Assembly: GCF_003696285.1 (NCBI RefSeq)
Contig: NZ_RFFL01000015.1
Coordinates: 22,039-86,038, forward strand
DNA from: Stutzerimonas nitrititolerans
GTDB lineage: Bacteria; Pseudomonadota; Gammaproteobacteria; Pseudomonadales; Pseudomonadaceae
Direction: 5' to 3'
Length of the DNA: 64,000 nucleotides
Below, in pieces: positions 37,111 through 45,510 of the stretch (its first letter is position 1; each line of letters begins with the position of its first letter). The notes below the pieces were generated by a model. That model saw nothing but the letters and a program-made list of their open reading frames with translations. It was not told the origin of the DNA and searched no databases. The translations under genes were made by a program, and so were the position numbers.

Positions 37111-38649
37111 ATGCTTTTCAATTCGTTGGTTTTCATCGCCGGTTTTCTTCCGGTGGTTCTGCTGGGGTTCATCCTGCTGGCAGGCAATGGCAAGCAACGG
37201 ATGGCAGCCATCTGGCTGACACTCGCCTCGCTGGTGTTCTACGGCTGGTGGAATCCCGCCTACGTGCCGTTGCTGATCGGCAGCATACTGTTCAACTACC
37301 TCGTCGGCGGCCAGCTGCTGCGGCGACCATCACGCACCGTGCTGGTGCTGGGCGTGGCGGCGAACGTCGCGCTGCTGGGCTATTACAAGTACACGGGTTT
37401 CCTGTTCGGGACGCTCGACGAACTGTTCACCATGGGCTGGTCGCTGGAGCCGATCATCCTCCCGCTGGCCATCTCGTTTTTCACTTTTCAGCAGATCGCC
37501 TATCTGGTAGATGCCCACGACGGCGAGGTGACCGAGCACGATTTCGTCCACTACTGCCTGTTCATCAGCTTCTTTCCGCAACTGATTGCCGGGCCCATCA
37601 CCCATCACGGGGAGATGCTCAGGCAGTTCAGGGACGACGCCACTTTTCGTCCGCGCCTGGACAATCTTTCGCTGGGCATCACGGTTTTCCTGCTGGGGCT
37701 GTTCAAGAAGGTGATCATCGCCGACCCGCTCGGGGAGAAGGCCTCGCCCATCTTCGCGGTCGCCGCCGACGGCGCCGTGCCGGCGCTGTACGACGCCTGG
37801 ACCGGCGCGCTGACCTATACGCTGCAGATCTATTTCGACTTTTCCGGCTACAGCGACATGGCCATCGGCCTGGCGCTGATGTTCGGCATCCGCCTGCCGG
37901 TGAACTTCAATAGTCCGTTCAAGGCGCACAACGTCATCGACTACTGGTCACGCTGGCACATGACCCTGACGCGCTTTCTCACTGCCTACATCTACAACCC
38001 CATCGTCATGCGCATCACCCGGGCGCGCATGGCCGCCGGCAAACCGTTGCCGCGCCGGGGCAGGATGAGCCTGGGGACCTTCGTCGTGCTGGTGGCCTAC
38101 CCGACGGTGTTCACCATGTTCATTTCCGGGGTCTGGCATGGGGCCGGCTGGCAATTCGTGGTGTTCGGGCTGCTGCATGGCTGCTATCTGGTGGTCGCCC
38201 ACGGCTTTCGCGCCTGGAAGGCACGCCAGGGCTGGGCGCTCGACAGCACCAACCCCCTTCATCATGCCGCCGCCGTGCTGCTGACCTTTCTCTGCGTCGT
38301 GGTCGCGATGGTGTTCTTCCGCGCGGCCGATGTATCCGCCGCCATGGCGATGCTGTACGGCATGGCCGGCCTGAGCCAGCTGAGCACCGATTTCGACAAG
38401 TCGGACTTTCTCACCATCGCCATCCTGCTCGGCTTCGTCTGGAGCATGCCCAACATCCAGCAATGGATGGCCCGTTTCCGCACCGCGCTGGACGCGTGCC
38501 CACAGGAAGGCTGGCTGCCGCAATGGCTGCCGTTCGCCAGCTGGAGCCCGACACCGGTGATCGGCCTGGCCATCGGCATGCTCGGTTTCTTCGCACTGGC
38601 AGTGGCCTTTTCCGTGGCGCCAACCGAGTTCCTGTACTTCCAGTTCTGA
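37111..38649 (+). CDS. MBOAT-family O-acyltransferase (AlgI/DltB-like)
   Basis: A 512-residue polytopic inner-membrane protein with about 10-12 helices. The two histidine regions of the family are present: H283 in RWHMTLTRFL and the catalytic H343 in SGVWHGAGW. The N-terminal YGWWNPAYVPLL pattern and length fit AlgI-type members, which move acyl groups across the membrane to extracellular polymers (alginate acetylation; D-alanylation for DltB). It has an AAAGGA ribosome site. It opens a four-gene unit with an FkbH-like enzyme, an acyl carrier protein and an SGNH-like protein, and the acyl group is probably taken from that carrier. No alginate gene is nearby. Confidence 0.92.
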   Translation: MLFNSLVFIAGFLPVVLLGFILLAGNGKQRMAAIWLTLASLVFYGWWNPAYVPLLIGSILFNYLVGGQLLRRPSRTVLVLGVAANVALLGYYKYTGFLFGTLDELFTMGWSLEPIILPLAISFFTFQQIAYLVDAHDGEVTEHDFVHYCLFISFFPQLIAGPITHHGEMLRQFRDDATFRPRLDNLSLGITVFLLGLFKKVIIADPLGEKASPIFAVAADGAVPALYDAWTGALTYTLQIYFDFSGYSDMAIGLALMFGIRLPVNFNSPFKAHNVIDYWSRWHMTLTRFLTAYIYNPIVMRITRARMAAGKPLPRRGRMSLGTFVVLVAYPTVFTMFISGVWHGAGWQFVVFGLLHGCYLVVAHGFRAWKARQGWALDSTNPLHHAAAVLLTFLCVVVAMVFFRAADVSAAMAMLYGMAGLSQLSTDFDKSDFLTIAILLGFVWSMPNIQQWMARFRTALDACPQEGWLPQWLPFASWSPTPVIGLAIGMLGFFALAVAFSVAPTEFLYFQF

Positions 38650-38670
38650 ACCACAAGGAGTCAATGGCTA

Positions 38671-40593
38671 ATGGATCAGCTTCCCTGGCTTGCGCAACAT
38701 CCCGACCTCGGCCGTGCAATCACCGAAGCCAAAGGGGAAATCGACCCCCTTTCCCGCTTGGCGACCGCGACCAGGCTCGCGGGCTTTCGTCGCGACTTCA
38801 CCCTGACCAACCGCCTGGACCGCCTGGCGGCGCCAGCGCTGCGCATGGTCCATGACGGCGACGCCCCTCAAACCGGTCTGCGACCGCTGCGCATGGCCCT
38901 GCTCGCTTCGCATAGTGTCGACCATCTGCTGCCAGCCATTCGCGTCGCGGGCCTGCAGCGAGGCCTGGCACTGTCGCTGCAGGTCGCGCCCTATGGCCTG
39001 TATCGCCAGGCGCTGCTGGGCGATGATCCCGAGCTTAGCGCCTTCGCGCCGCAAATGGTGGTGCTGGCGCTGGATGCGCATGACGCCCCGCTGCAACTGC
39101 CGCTGGAGGCCTCGCAGGAACAGGTCGACGCGGCCGTGGCCGGGCGGGTCGAGGAGCTGCGCCTGCTCTGGCGACGCGCGCGGCAGCGCTTCGCCGCACA
39201 GGTGGTGCAGCAGACGCTGGTGCCGGCCGATCCGCCACTCTTCGGCGCCTTCGAAGCCCTGGTGCCCGCCGCGCCCCATACGGTCATCGAGCGCCTGAAC
39301 GCAGCCATTCGCCAGGCGGCGCGCGAAGACGGCGTCCTGCTGCTGGACCTGGCCTGGCAGGCCGCACAGGGTGGCTATGGCGACGGCCTGGCCGAGCCGG
39401 TGCGCTGGCATCAGGCCAAGCAACTGGTCAGCCCCAACCTCGCGCCACTCTACGGCGACCACCTGGCGCGTATCGCCGCGGCCAGCGTCGGGCTGTCACG
39501 CAAGTGCCTGGTGCTGGATCTGGACAACACGCTCTGGGGCGGCGTGGTCGGTGACGATGGGCTGGAAGGCATCCAGCTCGGCCAGGGCTCGCCAGGCGGC
39601 GAAGCCTTTCTTTCCTTTCAACGCTATGCCGCCCTGATGTCGCGACGCGGCATCATCCTGGCGGTGTGCAGCAAGAACGATCCAGCCGTTGCCGAGGCTG
39701 CATTCGGACACACCGAAATGGCGCTCCAGCGCAGCGATATCGCAGCCTTCGTCGCCAACTGGGAGGACAAGGCCAGCAACCTTCGGCGCATCGCACAGAT
39801 GCTCGGCATCGGCCTGGACAGCCTGGTGTTCGTCGACGACAACCCGGCCGAACGCGAGATCATCCGCCGCGAACTGCCCGAGGTCGCCGTACCGGAACTG
39901 CCCGACGACGTTGCCCACTACCCGGCCCGGCTGGCTGCGGCCGGTTATTTCGAAGCGGTTTCCTTCACCACGGACGACGCCACGCGGGGGCGCAACTACG
40001 CGCTCAACGCCGCACGCGAGCTCGCGCTGAGCCAGGCCACCGACATGGAGGGCTACCTGCGCAGCCTGACGATGGTGCTGCACGTCATCCCGATCGGCCC
40101 GGCCGAACGGGCCCGCTGCACGCAGCTGATCAATAAGACCAACCAGTTCAACCTCACCACCCGGCGCTACAGCGAAGCGGAGGTTGCGCGAATCGCCGAC
40201 TCGGCCGGTGCGCTGGCCCTGGCGTTTCGCCTGAGGGACAAGTTCGGCGATAACGGCCTGATCAGCGTGGTACTGGCCCGGCCCGATCCGGAACTGAACG
40301 ATGACGAACTGCTGATCGACAGCTGGTTGATGAGCTGCCGGGTGCTCGGTCGCCAGGTCGAATGCGCCGTGCTGGAAGTACTCGGCCGCGCAGCCAGGCA
40401 GGCCGGCTATCGCGCACTCGTTGGCCAGTACCGCCGCACCGAACGCAACGCCATGGTCGCCGAACACTATCCCAACCTGGGTTTCGAGCAGCATCCGCTC
40501 GTTCATGACGGCGAGCCGGACGCCAGCTACTGGCGCTACGACCTCGGCAAACCCTTCTCAACCCGCCATTTCATCGAGGTGATCCAGCCATGA
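38671..40593 (+). CDS. FkbH-like HAD-IIIC enzyme
   Basis: A 640-residue protein. An N-terminal SGNH-like region (about 70-260) is followed by a HAD domain (about 275-430) with motif I LDLDNTLWGG, motif II CSKND, the lysine in EDKASN and motif IV VDDNPAE, then a GNAT-like C-terminal region (about 440-600). Family members such as FkbH and OzmB load a glyceryl unit from 1,3-bisphosphoglycerate onto an acyl carrier protein. The ribosome site is AAGGAG, 10 nt upstream. Its stop overlaps the start of a carrier-protein gene (ATGA), which strongly suggests that carrier as partner. The actual acyl group is not proven by sequence. Confidence 0.9.
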   Translation: MDQLPWLAQHPDLGRAITEAKGEIDPLSRLATATRLAGFRRDFTLTNRLDRLAAPALRMVHDGDAPQTGLRPLRMALLASHSVDHLLPAIRVAGLQRGLALSLQVAPYGLYRQALLGDDPELSAFAPQMVVLALDAHDAPLQLPLEASQEQVDAAVAGRVEELRLLWRRARQRFAAQVVQQTLVPADPPLFGAFEALVPAAPHTVIERLNAAIRQAAREDGVLLLDLAWQAAQGGYGDGLAEPVRWHQAKQLVSPNLAPLYGDHLARIAAASVGLSRKCLVLDLDNTLWGGVVGDDGLEGIQLGQGSPGGEAFLSFQRYAALMSRRGIILAVCSKNDPAVAEAAFGHTEMALQRSDIAAFVANWEDKASNLRRIAQMLGIGLDSLVFVDDNPAEREIIRRELPEVAVPELPDDVAHYPARLAAAGYFEAVSFTTDDATRGRNYALNAARELALSQATDMEGYLRSLTMVLHVIPIGPAERARCTQLINKTNQFNLTTRRYSEAEVARIADSAGALALAFRLRDKFGDNGLISVVLARPDPELNDDELLIDSWLMSCRVLGRQVECAVLEVLGRAARQAGYRALVGQYRRTERNAMVAEHYPNLGFEQHPLVHDGEPDASYWRYDLGKPFSTRHFIEVIQP

Positions 40594-40835
40594 CGCCAGC
40601 CGATATTCTCGACGCCCTGACCCAGCTCTTCCACGACGTGTTCGACGATGACGGCATCGAGCTGACGCCGGAAACGACCGCCAACGATATCGACGGCTGG
40701 GACAGCCAGGCCCACGTGACGCTCATCGTCGCCGCCGAACAGCGCTTCGGCATCCGCTTCCGCACCGCGGAGCTGGAATCGCTGCGCAACGTGGGGCACT
40801 TCGTTCAGTTGATCGGCGCGAAGCTCGGATCATGA
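40590..40835 (+). CDS. Stand-alone acyl carrier protein
   Basis: An 81-residue acidic helical protein of the phosphopantetheine-binding family. The attachment serine is S39 in GWDSQAHV, similar to the WDS context of carrier proteins dedicated to polymer modification or FkbH systems rather than the DSL of fatty-acid ACP. It overlaps the FkbH gene by 4 bp at its start and the next gene by 4 bp at its end. It presumably shuttles the FkbH product to the MBOAT protein. A phosphopantetheinyl transferase must come from elsewhere in the genome. Confidence 0.92.
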   Translation: MTPADILDALTQLFHDVFDDDGIELTPETTANDIDGWDSQAHVTLIVAAEQRFGIRFRTAELESLRNVGHFVQLIGAKLGS

Positions 40836-41893
40836 TCGACGCATCGAAACTCGCCGAAGAGGACGCCTCGCCCGCGGCATCAGGCGCCACGAGCTCAGCT
40901 ACCCGCCTGTTCCGTCGATACCTGCTGTCGCTGTCGACGGGCGTGCTCGGGGCGCTGGGACTGTTCTGGCTGGCGCTGTTCTGGCTCGAAAGAACGGAGA
41001 ACCTGCCGCCGCCTGCCTTCTCCAACAACCTCTGCGTGGACGAGAAGCTCGATTTCCTGCGCAGCAACCCCATCGCTTCGCCGAACCTGCTGGTCATCGG
41101 CTCGTCCGTGGCCTGGCGACATGTCGACGGCGATGCGCTGGTTCGCGAGATACCTGACGCCAATCCGCTTAACGGCGCCTTCTGTGGTCTTTTCGCCAAC
41201 CAGGCGGTGTATGTCGCCAACTGGCTGCTGGACCGCGAGCCGAGTATCCGCCATGTGGTGATGGTCGCTGACCCACAGGACTTCACCGGCTGCTGGCGCG
41301 TGCCGGACGCGGTGTTCAGCCGCAGCGACGCGGACGCCTACCTGGCCGAGCAGGCGACGCCCTGGGGCTATTACATGCGCTACTTCTCACCGCGCTCGCT
41401 GGTACGCAACGCCTTGACGATCAAGGATCAACGCGCCGGCCGCAGCGAATGGGACCCGCTGGTGTTCAATCGCTACGGCGACGGCCCCCTGGTCACCGAC
41501 GACAGCCGTCCCCTGCTCTACGGCCAACCCGAAGCACTCGACCGGAACTGTTTCAACTCGCTCGCGACCCTGAGCCAGCGCCTCGAACGGGAAGGACGAC
41601 GCTTCACCATGGTCGCCACGCCGCTGCATCCGCAGTGGAAGGAGCGATACGATCCGGAGGGCCGCTTCCTCGCCGACTTCGACGACCGCATCCTCGCCAG
41701 CCTGGGCAATGGTGGCGCACACTACTGGAACGCAGATAAGGAATGGCCTGCGCCTCTGGGCGCCTTCGTCGACGCCGTGCACCTGCGCTGGTCCGCAGCG
41801 CAGCAGTTCTCCGACGCCCTGGCGAGTCGGTTGCGCAACCAGATCGACAAGCCGTTGACATCGGCAGGCACCGAAACCGCGTCCTCCCGATGA
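40832..41893 (+). CDS. Membrane-anchored SGNH-like protein (DltD/AlgX-type role)
   Basis: A 353-residue protein with a cytoplasmic N-terminus, one membrane helix (about 31-52) and an extracytoplasmic domain. That domain starts with VIGSSVAW (S91/S92, the position of the SGNH nucleophile) and ends with a D314-x2-H317 pair in VDAVHLRWS, the second SGNH signature. DltD has the same topology, a GSSE-type serine and a D-x2-H pair. By position and architecture it may receive the acyl group delivered by the MBOAT protein and place it on the polymer. The serine and histidine motifs are visible; the overall similarity is weak. Confidence 0.75.
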   Translation: MIDASKLAEEDASPAASGATSSATRLFRRYLLSLSTGVLGALGLFWLALFWLERTENLPPPAFSNNLCVDEKLDFLRSNPIASPNLLVIGSSVAWRHVDGDALVREIPDANPLNGAFCGLFANQAVYVANWLLDREPSIRHVVMVADPQDFTGCWRVPDAVFSRSDADAYLAEQATPWGYYMRYFSPRSLVRNALTIKDQRAGRSEWDPLVFNRYGDGPLVTDDSRPLLYGQPEALDRNCFNSLATLSQRLEREGRRFTMVATPLHPQWKERYDPEGRFLADFDDRILASLGNGGAHYWNADKEWPAPLGAFVDAVHLRWSAAQQFSDALASRLRNQIDKPLTSAGTETASSR

Positions 41894-42256
41894 TCGACTG
41901 CAAAATCAATACAACAAAACGGAAAAGTTCCCGAAAAAGGCAGACCGTTCATCGGATACGACCCACGGTCGCTGGTTAGCCGATGAACGGAAATTCAAAA
42001 AAATGACGCCACCCATACGTCATCAGAGGCCCGTATGAGCGGCGAACAAGCTCAGCATTAATAGCATTGAGCCATTTAGCGCCGTCATGACTTTTAATTG
42101 GCGCCGTACTTACGTCTCTCCTTATTCCTTCCTTAAATCTCCGCTATTAAAGTCTCGCCGCAACCTGGCCATTGGCGCGCTCCGATCGCGCGTCGATACA
42201 GCCGCTTCTGCGCGCCCATGGCGTTGCGATTTCCGATCTTCATCGTGGAGAGACGC
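41894..42256. other. Intergenic region upstream of the GH5 gene, with a hairpin
   Basis: This 363-bp region is AT-richer than its surroundings. An 11-bp perfect inverted repeat, CCGTTCATCGG (41945-41955) and CCGATGAACGG (41980-41990), lies 50 bp after the preceding stop. On the minus strand it is followed by GCCTTTTTC, on the plus strand only by an A-rich run, so it is at best an mRNA 3'-end structure. The region 42060-42170 probably holds the promoter of the GH5 gene. No coding region was found. Confidence 0.5.
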
Positions 42257-44311
42257 ATGTCTGTCGTCAGGCCTTCCGTTGGCCCCAAGAAACTTCTTCT
42301 CGCTATCGCCTCCGTCGCGTTGATGTGCGGCTACGGTACTGGCTTCGCCGCTACCCCAATGGGCAACGCGAACAGCCTCGCCACCGCACCTGCCGGCATC
42401 AGCTATGCCGCGCTCATCAACAAGTTCACCAATCACGAATGGGACAACGGCTCCTGGCGCAAATCCGCCGGGGTGTCGGTGCAAGCCACGGCGGAAAACC
42501 TCGCCGCCTTCCGCGCCGGAACGCTGGTAAGCACCGTCGACGGTCGACTCCATACCGTGACCTCGGTGAAAACCGTGGGCACCAGCCTCAGCGTATTCAT
42601 GCAGGGCGCCCCACTCGACGGCGCCGTCATCGGCTATCCGAACAGGCTGAGAGCGGTCGGTTCGGCCCCGGTCGACACCGGTGTCATACCTGTCGTTACT
42701 GCCGCATTGATCAACAAGTTCACCAACCACGAATGGGACAACGGCTCCTGGCGCAAAACCGCCGGGGTGTCTGTGCAAGCCACGGCGGAGAACCTCGCCG
42801 CCTTCCGCGCCGGAACGCTGGTGCGCACCGCCGATGATCGGCTGCATACCGTGTCGTCGGTGAAAACCGTGGGCGCCAACCTCAGCGTATTCATGCAGGG
42901 CGCCCCGCTCGACGGTACCGTCGTCGGCTACCCGAACAGGCTGAGGGCGGTCGGTTCGGCTCCGGTCGAACCGCCGCCAGCCGACGAGAACCCCGGTGCC
43001 ACGCCCGAGGTCAGCCCGGCCTCGCCTGCCGCACTGATCAACAAGTTCACCAACCACGAATGGGATAACGGCTCCTGGCGCAAGTCCGCTGGCGTGTCTG
43101 TGCAGGCCACGGCGGAGAACCTCGCCTCGTTCCAGGTCGGCGCTTCCGTGGTCCTGGCCGATGGACAGGTTCGCACCATCACCGAGGTCAGGAAGGTGGG
43201 TTCGAACCTGACCGTGCTGATGGATGGCCCAGTGCTGGATGGCACGCTGGTCGGCTATCCCAACAGGTTGAGCGTCCTCGACCCAGCCGCACAGCAGCCG
43301 GCGCTACCGGAAGCCTCCAGGCCGCCGCAGGAGGACGCTCGCGAGCGGATATCGCTGGTTGGCGTGAACCTTTCCGGCGCGGGCTTCGGTTCTTCGGTCC
43401 TGCCGGGCAAGCACGGTACCAACTACATCTATCCGTCGGAGTCGTATTACCAGAAATACGCCGGGCAGGGCCTGAACCTGGTGCGCCTGCCGTTCCTCTG
43501 GGAACGCATCCAGCCGGCACTGGACAGCGAACTCAACGCGGCCGAACTGGCGCGCCTGGTGCAATCGCTGGATTTCGCCCACAAGCATGGCGTGAAGGTG
43601 ATTCTGGACCTGCACAACTACTACCGTTACTACGGCAAACTGATCGGCTCTCCCGAGGTGCCCATCGCCTCCTTCGCCGACGTCTGGCGGCGCATCGCCC
43701 AGCAGGTCAGCGAGCACCCGGCGGTGAGTGGCTATGGCCTGATGAACGAGCCTTACGGCACCAACGGCCTCTGGCCGGAAGCTGCGATGGCCGCCTCGCA
43801 AGCCATTCGCCAGATCGACCCGGAACACTGGATCTACGTGGCGGGCGACCGATATTCCAGCGCCTGGCACTGGCCCAAATACAATGCCCGGCTGGTCGAC
43901 GATCCCTGGATGCGCGACCCGCGCAATAACCTCGTCTATGAAGCCCACATGTACCTGGACCGCGATACCTCGGGCATGTATTACGACACGACCGAAACCT
44001 TCGCGCCGACACTGGGCATCGATCGTGCGCGGCCCTTTGTCGACTGGCTGAAGGAGAACGGCCTGCGCGGTTACATCGGCGAGTTCGGCGTGCCCGCCTA
44101 TGCCGCCGATGCGATCGATGCCATGGACAACCTTCTGGGCTACCTGCGCGAGAACTGCATCCCGCTGACCTACTGGGCGGCCGGGCCCTGGTGGGGCGAC
44201 TACGTACTGGCGCTGGACGTGAAAAGCGGCGAGGACCGCCCGCAATTGCCGGTGCTGAAGAAGCATGCGGCAGCTCCCAGCAGTTGCACCTCGATCGGCC
44301 CGCTGCAGTAG
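42257..44311 (+). CDS. Secreted GH5 glycoside hydrolase with three N-terminal repeats
   Basis: A 684-residue exported protein. A signal peptide (about 1-31) is followed by three repeats of 89 residues starting at 51, 149 and 258, each opening AALINKFTNHEWDNGSWRK. A proline-rich linker leads to a GH5 catalytic domain (about 365-675). The acid/base is E498 (MNEP) and the nucleophile E609 (GEFG). GH5 enzymes cleave beta-glucans, mannans and similar chains. The start at 42257 has GGAG upstream and a normal signal peptide. The repeats are not a family I recognise and may bind the substrate or the cell surface. It follows the acyltransferase operon, so it may trim the same glycan. Confidence 0.9.
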   Translation: MSVVRPSVGPKKLLLAIASVALMCGYGTGFAATPMGNANSLATAPAGISYAALINKFTNHEWDNGSWRKSAGVSVQATAENLAAFRAGTLVSTVDGRLHTVTSVKTVGTSLSVFMQGAPLDGAVIGYPNRLRAVGSAPVDTGVIPVVTAALINKFTNHEWDNGSWRKTAGVSVQATAENLAAFRAGTLVRTADDRLHTVSSVKTVGANLSVFMQGAPLDGTVVGYPNRLRAVGSAPVEPPPADENPGATPEVSPASPAALINKFTNHEWDNGSWRKSAGVSVQATAENLASFQVGASVVLADGQVRTITEVRKVGSNLTVLMDGPVLDGTLVGYPNRLSVLDPAAQQPALPEASRPPQEDARERISLVGVNLSGAGFGSSVLPGKHGTNYIYPSESYYQKYAGQGLNLVRLPFLWERIQPALDSELNAAELARLVQSLDFAHKHGVKVILDLHNYYRYYGKLIGSPEVPIASFADVWRRIAQQVSEHPAVSGYGLMNEPYGTNGLWPEAAMAASQAIRQIDPEHWIYVAGDRYSSAWHWPKYNARLVDDPWMRDPRNNLVYEAHMYLDRDTSGMYYDTTETFAPTLGIDRARPFVDWLKENGLRGYIGEFGVPAYAADAIDAMDNLLGYLRENCIPLTYWAAGPWWGDYVLALDVKSGEDRPQLPVLKKHAAAPSSCTSIGPLQ
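42407..43294 (+). repeat. Three tandem 267-bp coding repeats
   Basis: Copies begin at 42407, 42701 and 43028, each about 267 bp (89 codons) and separated by short variable linkers. Copies 1 and 2 are nearly identical in DNA, including many third positions. Copy 3 matches them well only over its first 40 codons and then diverges. This indicates a recent duplication or gene conversion between copies 1 and 2. Confidence 0.95.
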
Positions 44312-44351
44312 CGGTTAACATGCAGCGATTTTCGCTACGGAGAATCGCTGC

Positions 44352-44705
44352 ATGAGCTGCATCAGTGAAAGGATCGACCGGCTGCGCACGCGGATTCCCG
44401 GCTTCGCCTGCGTTCCGGGCTGTCACGATTGCTGCGGGCCGGTCACCACCTCGTCCACGGAAATGTCGCGGCTGCCGGTCAAAAGCGAAGCCGAGCATGA
44501 TGCTGCGCTCGCCGACTGGCGCTGCGTCCACCTCGGCCCGGATGGCTGCGAAGTCTACGACCAGCGCCCGCTGATCTGCCGACTGTTCGGGACGACGCCC
44601 AGCCTGCCCTGCCCACGCGGGCGCGGGCCGGAAAAGCCAACCGAGCCGCATATCGAACGCCAGGTTCACCAGCTGATCGCCTCGACTCGCCAAGTGCTGG
44701 TCTAG
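44352..44705 (+). CDS. YkgJ-family cysteine-cluster protein
   Basis: A 117-residue soluble protein with the YkgJ (zinc- or iron-chelating) cysteine pattern: C-x3-C-x2-CC in CVPGCHDCCG (about 19-28), a later C in WRCVHL, GC in PDGCEVYDQRPLICRLFG, and a final C in LPCPRG. The phrase YDQRPLICRLFG is the family hallmark. A GGAG ribosome site precedes the ATG. Function is not established. It lies between the GH5 gene and the oprH promoter. Confidence 0.88.
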   Translation: MSCISERIDRLRTRIPGFACVPGCHDCCGPVTTSSTEMSRLPVKSEAEHDAALADWRCVHLGPDGCEVYDQRPLICRLFGTTPSLPCPRGRGPEKPTEPHIERQVHQLIASTRQVLV

Positions 44706-44737
44706 GCAAGCACAGATAGCTCACCGACCGCGGCTTC

Positions 44738-44776
44738 GTTCAGCTCAGGTTCAGCCAGGGTTCAGGTACCGTTCAG
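44738..44776 (+). promoter_or_regulatory. Four GTTCAG direct repeats, probable PhoP operator of oprH-phoPQ
   Basis: GTTCAG occurs at 44738, 44749, 44760 and 44771, exactly 11 bp apart, 60-98 bp before the oprH ATG. OmpR-family regulators bind direct half-sites spaced about one helical turn apart, and the enterobacterial PhoP half-site is GTTTA. Autoregulation of oprH-phoP-phoQ by PhoP is known in P. aeruginosa. Four half-sites would allow two PhoP dimers. Confidence 0.8.
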
Positions 44777-44835
44777 CGGCCTCCGGGCAGGATTACAGGG
44801 GTAAACATTCCCCCTTCCTGCAAAGGAGTTACACG

Positions 44836-45438
44836 ATGAACAAGCTGCACACCCTGGCCATCGCCACCAGCCTGAGCCTCTTCACCCTCGGTGCGCATGC
44901 CGCCGAAAACTTCGTCGGCCTCACCTGGGGCGAGAGCACCGCCAATATCGACCGCTCCTCCACCCTGAAGCAGAACATGGGCAGCGACCGCTTCGACGAT
45001 GTGATCAAGAACAGCGGCACCTGGGGCATCCGCGCCGGTCAGATGACCGATGAAGGCCGCTACTACGTCACCTACGAAAACGTCTCCGACGACTATGGCA
45101 ACACCCTCAAGCTCCGCCAGCAGAACCTGATCGGCAGCTACGACATGTTTCTCCCGCTCGGCGACACCACTCGCCTGTTCGGTGGCGCCAGCGCAGGCCT
45201 GACCAAGCTGGAGAACGAATCCAGCGGCTACCGTCGCGACAGCGACATCGGCTATCTGGTAGGCCTGCAGGCGGGTATCCTGCAGAACGTCGGTGCCAAC
45301 GCCTCGATCGAAGCCGGCTATCGTTACCTGCGCAGCAACGCCGGAACCGAAGTGGCCGAGCATGGCGTAGGCAAGATCGGTTCCATCGACCTGCACAGCA
45401 GCAAGCAGGCTTATCTCGGTGTGAATTACCACTTCTAA
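44836..45438 (+). CDS. oprH: Outer-membrane protein OprH
   Basis: A 200-residue eight-stranded beta-barrel that interacts with lipopolysaccharide and stabilises the outer membrane when Mg2+ is low. The signal peptide is residues 1-22 (ending AHA). Mature sequence motifs (ENFVGLTWGE, GTWGIRAGQ, LRQQNLIGSYD, SIEAGYRYLR and a final YLGVNYHF strand) match OprH, and length is identical. AAGGAG precedes the ATG. It heads the operon with phoP and phoQ. Confidence 0.96.
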   Translation: MNKLHTLAIATSLSLFTLGAHAAENFVGLTWGESTANIDRSSTLKQNMGSDRFDDVIKNSGTWGIRAGQMTDEGRYYVTYENVSDDYGNTLKLRQQNLIGSYDMFLPLGDTTRLFGGASAGLTKLENESSGYRRDSDIGYLVGLQAGILQNVGANASIEAGYRYLRSNAGTEVAEHGVGKIGSIDLHSSKQAYLGVNYHF

Positions 45439-45510
45439 CGGGTCGTTGCGACTTGCCCCACCATGGAACAGCGGCCGGGGCGACCCCGGCCGCTTGCACA
45501 GGAGCAGACG

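Noticed and set aside
36627..37913. Short open frames between benR and the MBOAT gene, and one running into it
   Set aside because: They lack ribosome sites and overlap the MBOAT gene in another frame; no family resemblance.
42407..43294. Regular repeats considered as a CRISPR array
   Set aside because: The repeats are 267 bp, in frame and coding; there are no short spacers.
44738..44776. GTTCAG array considered as a CRISPR or satellite
   Set aside because: The unit is 11 bp with a 6-bp core and lies in a promoter; an operator is the better explanation.
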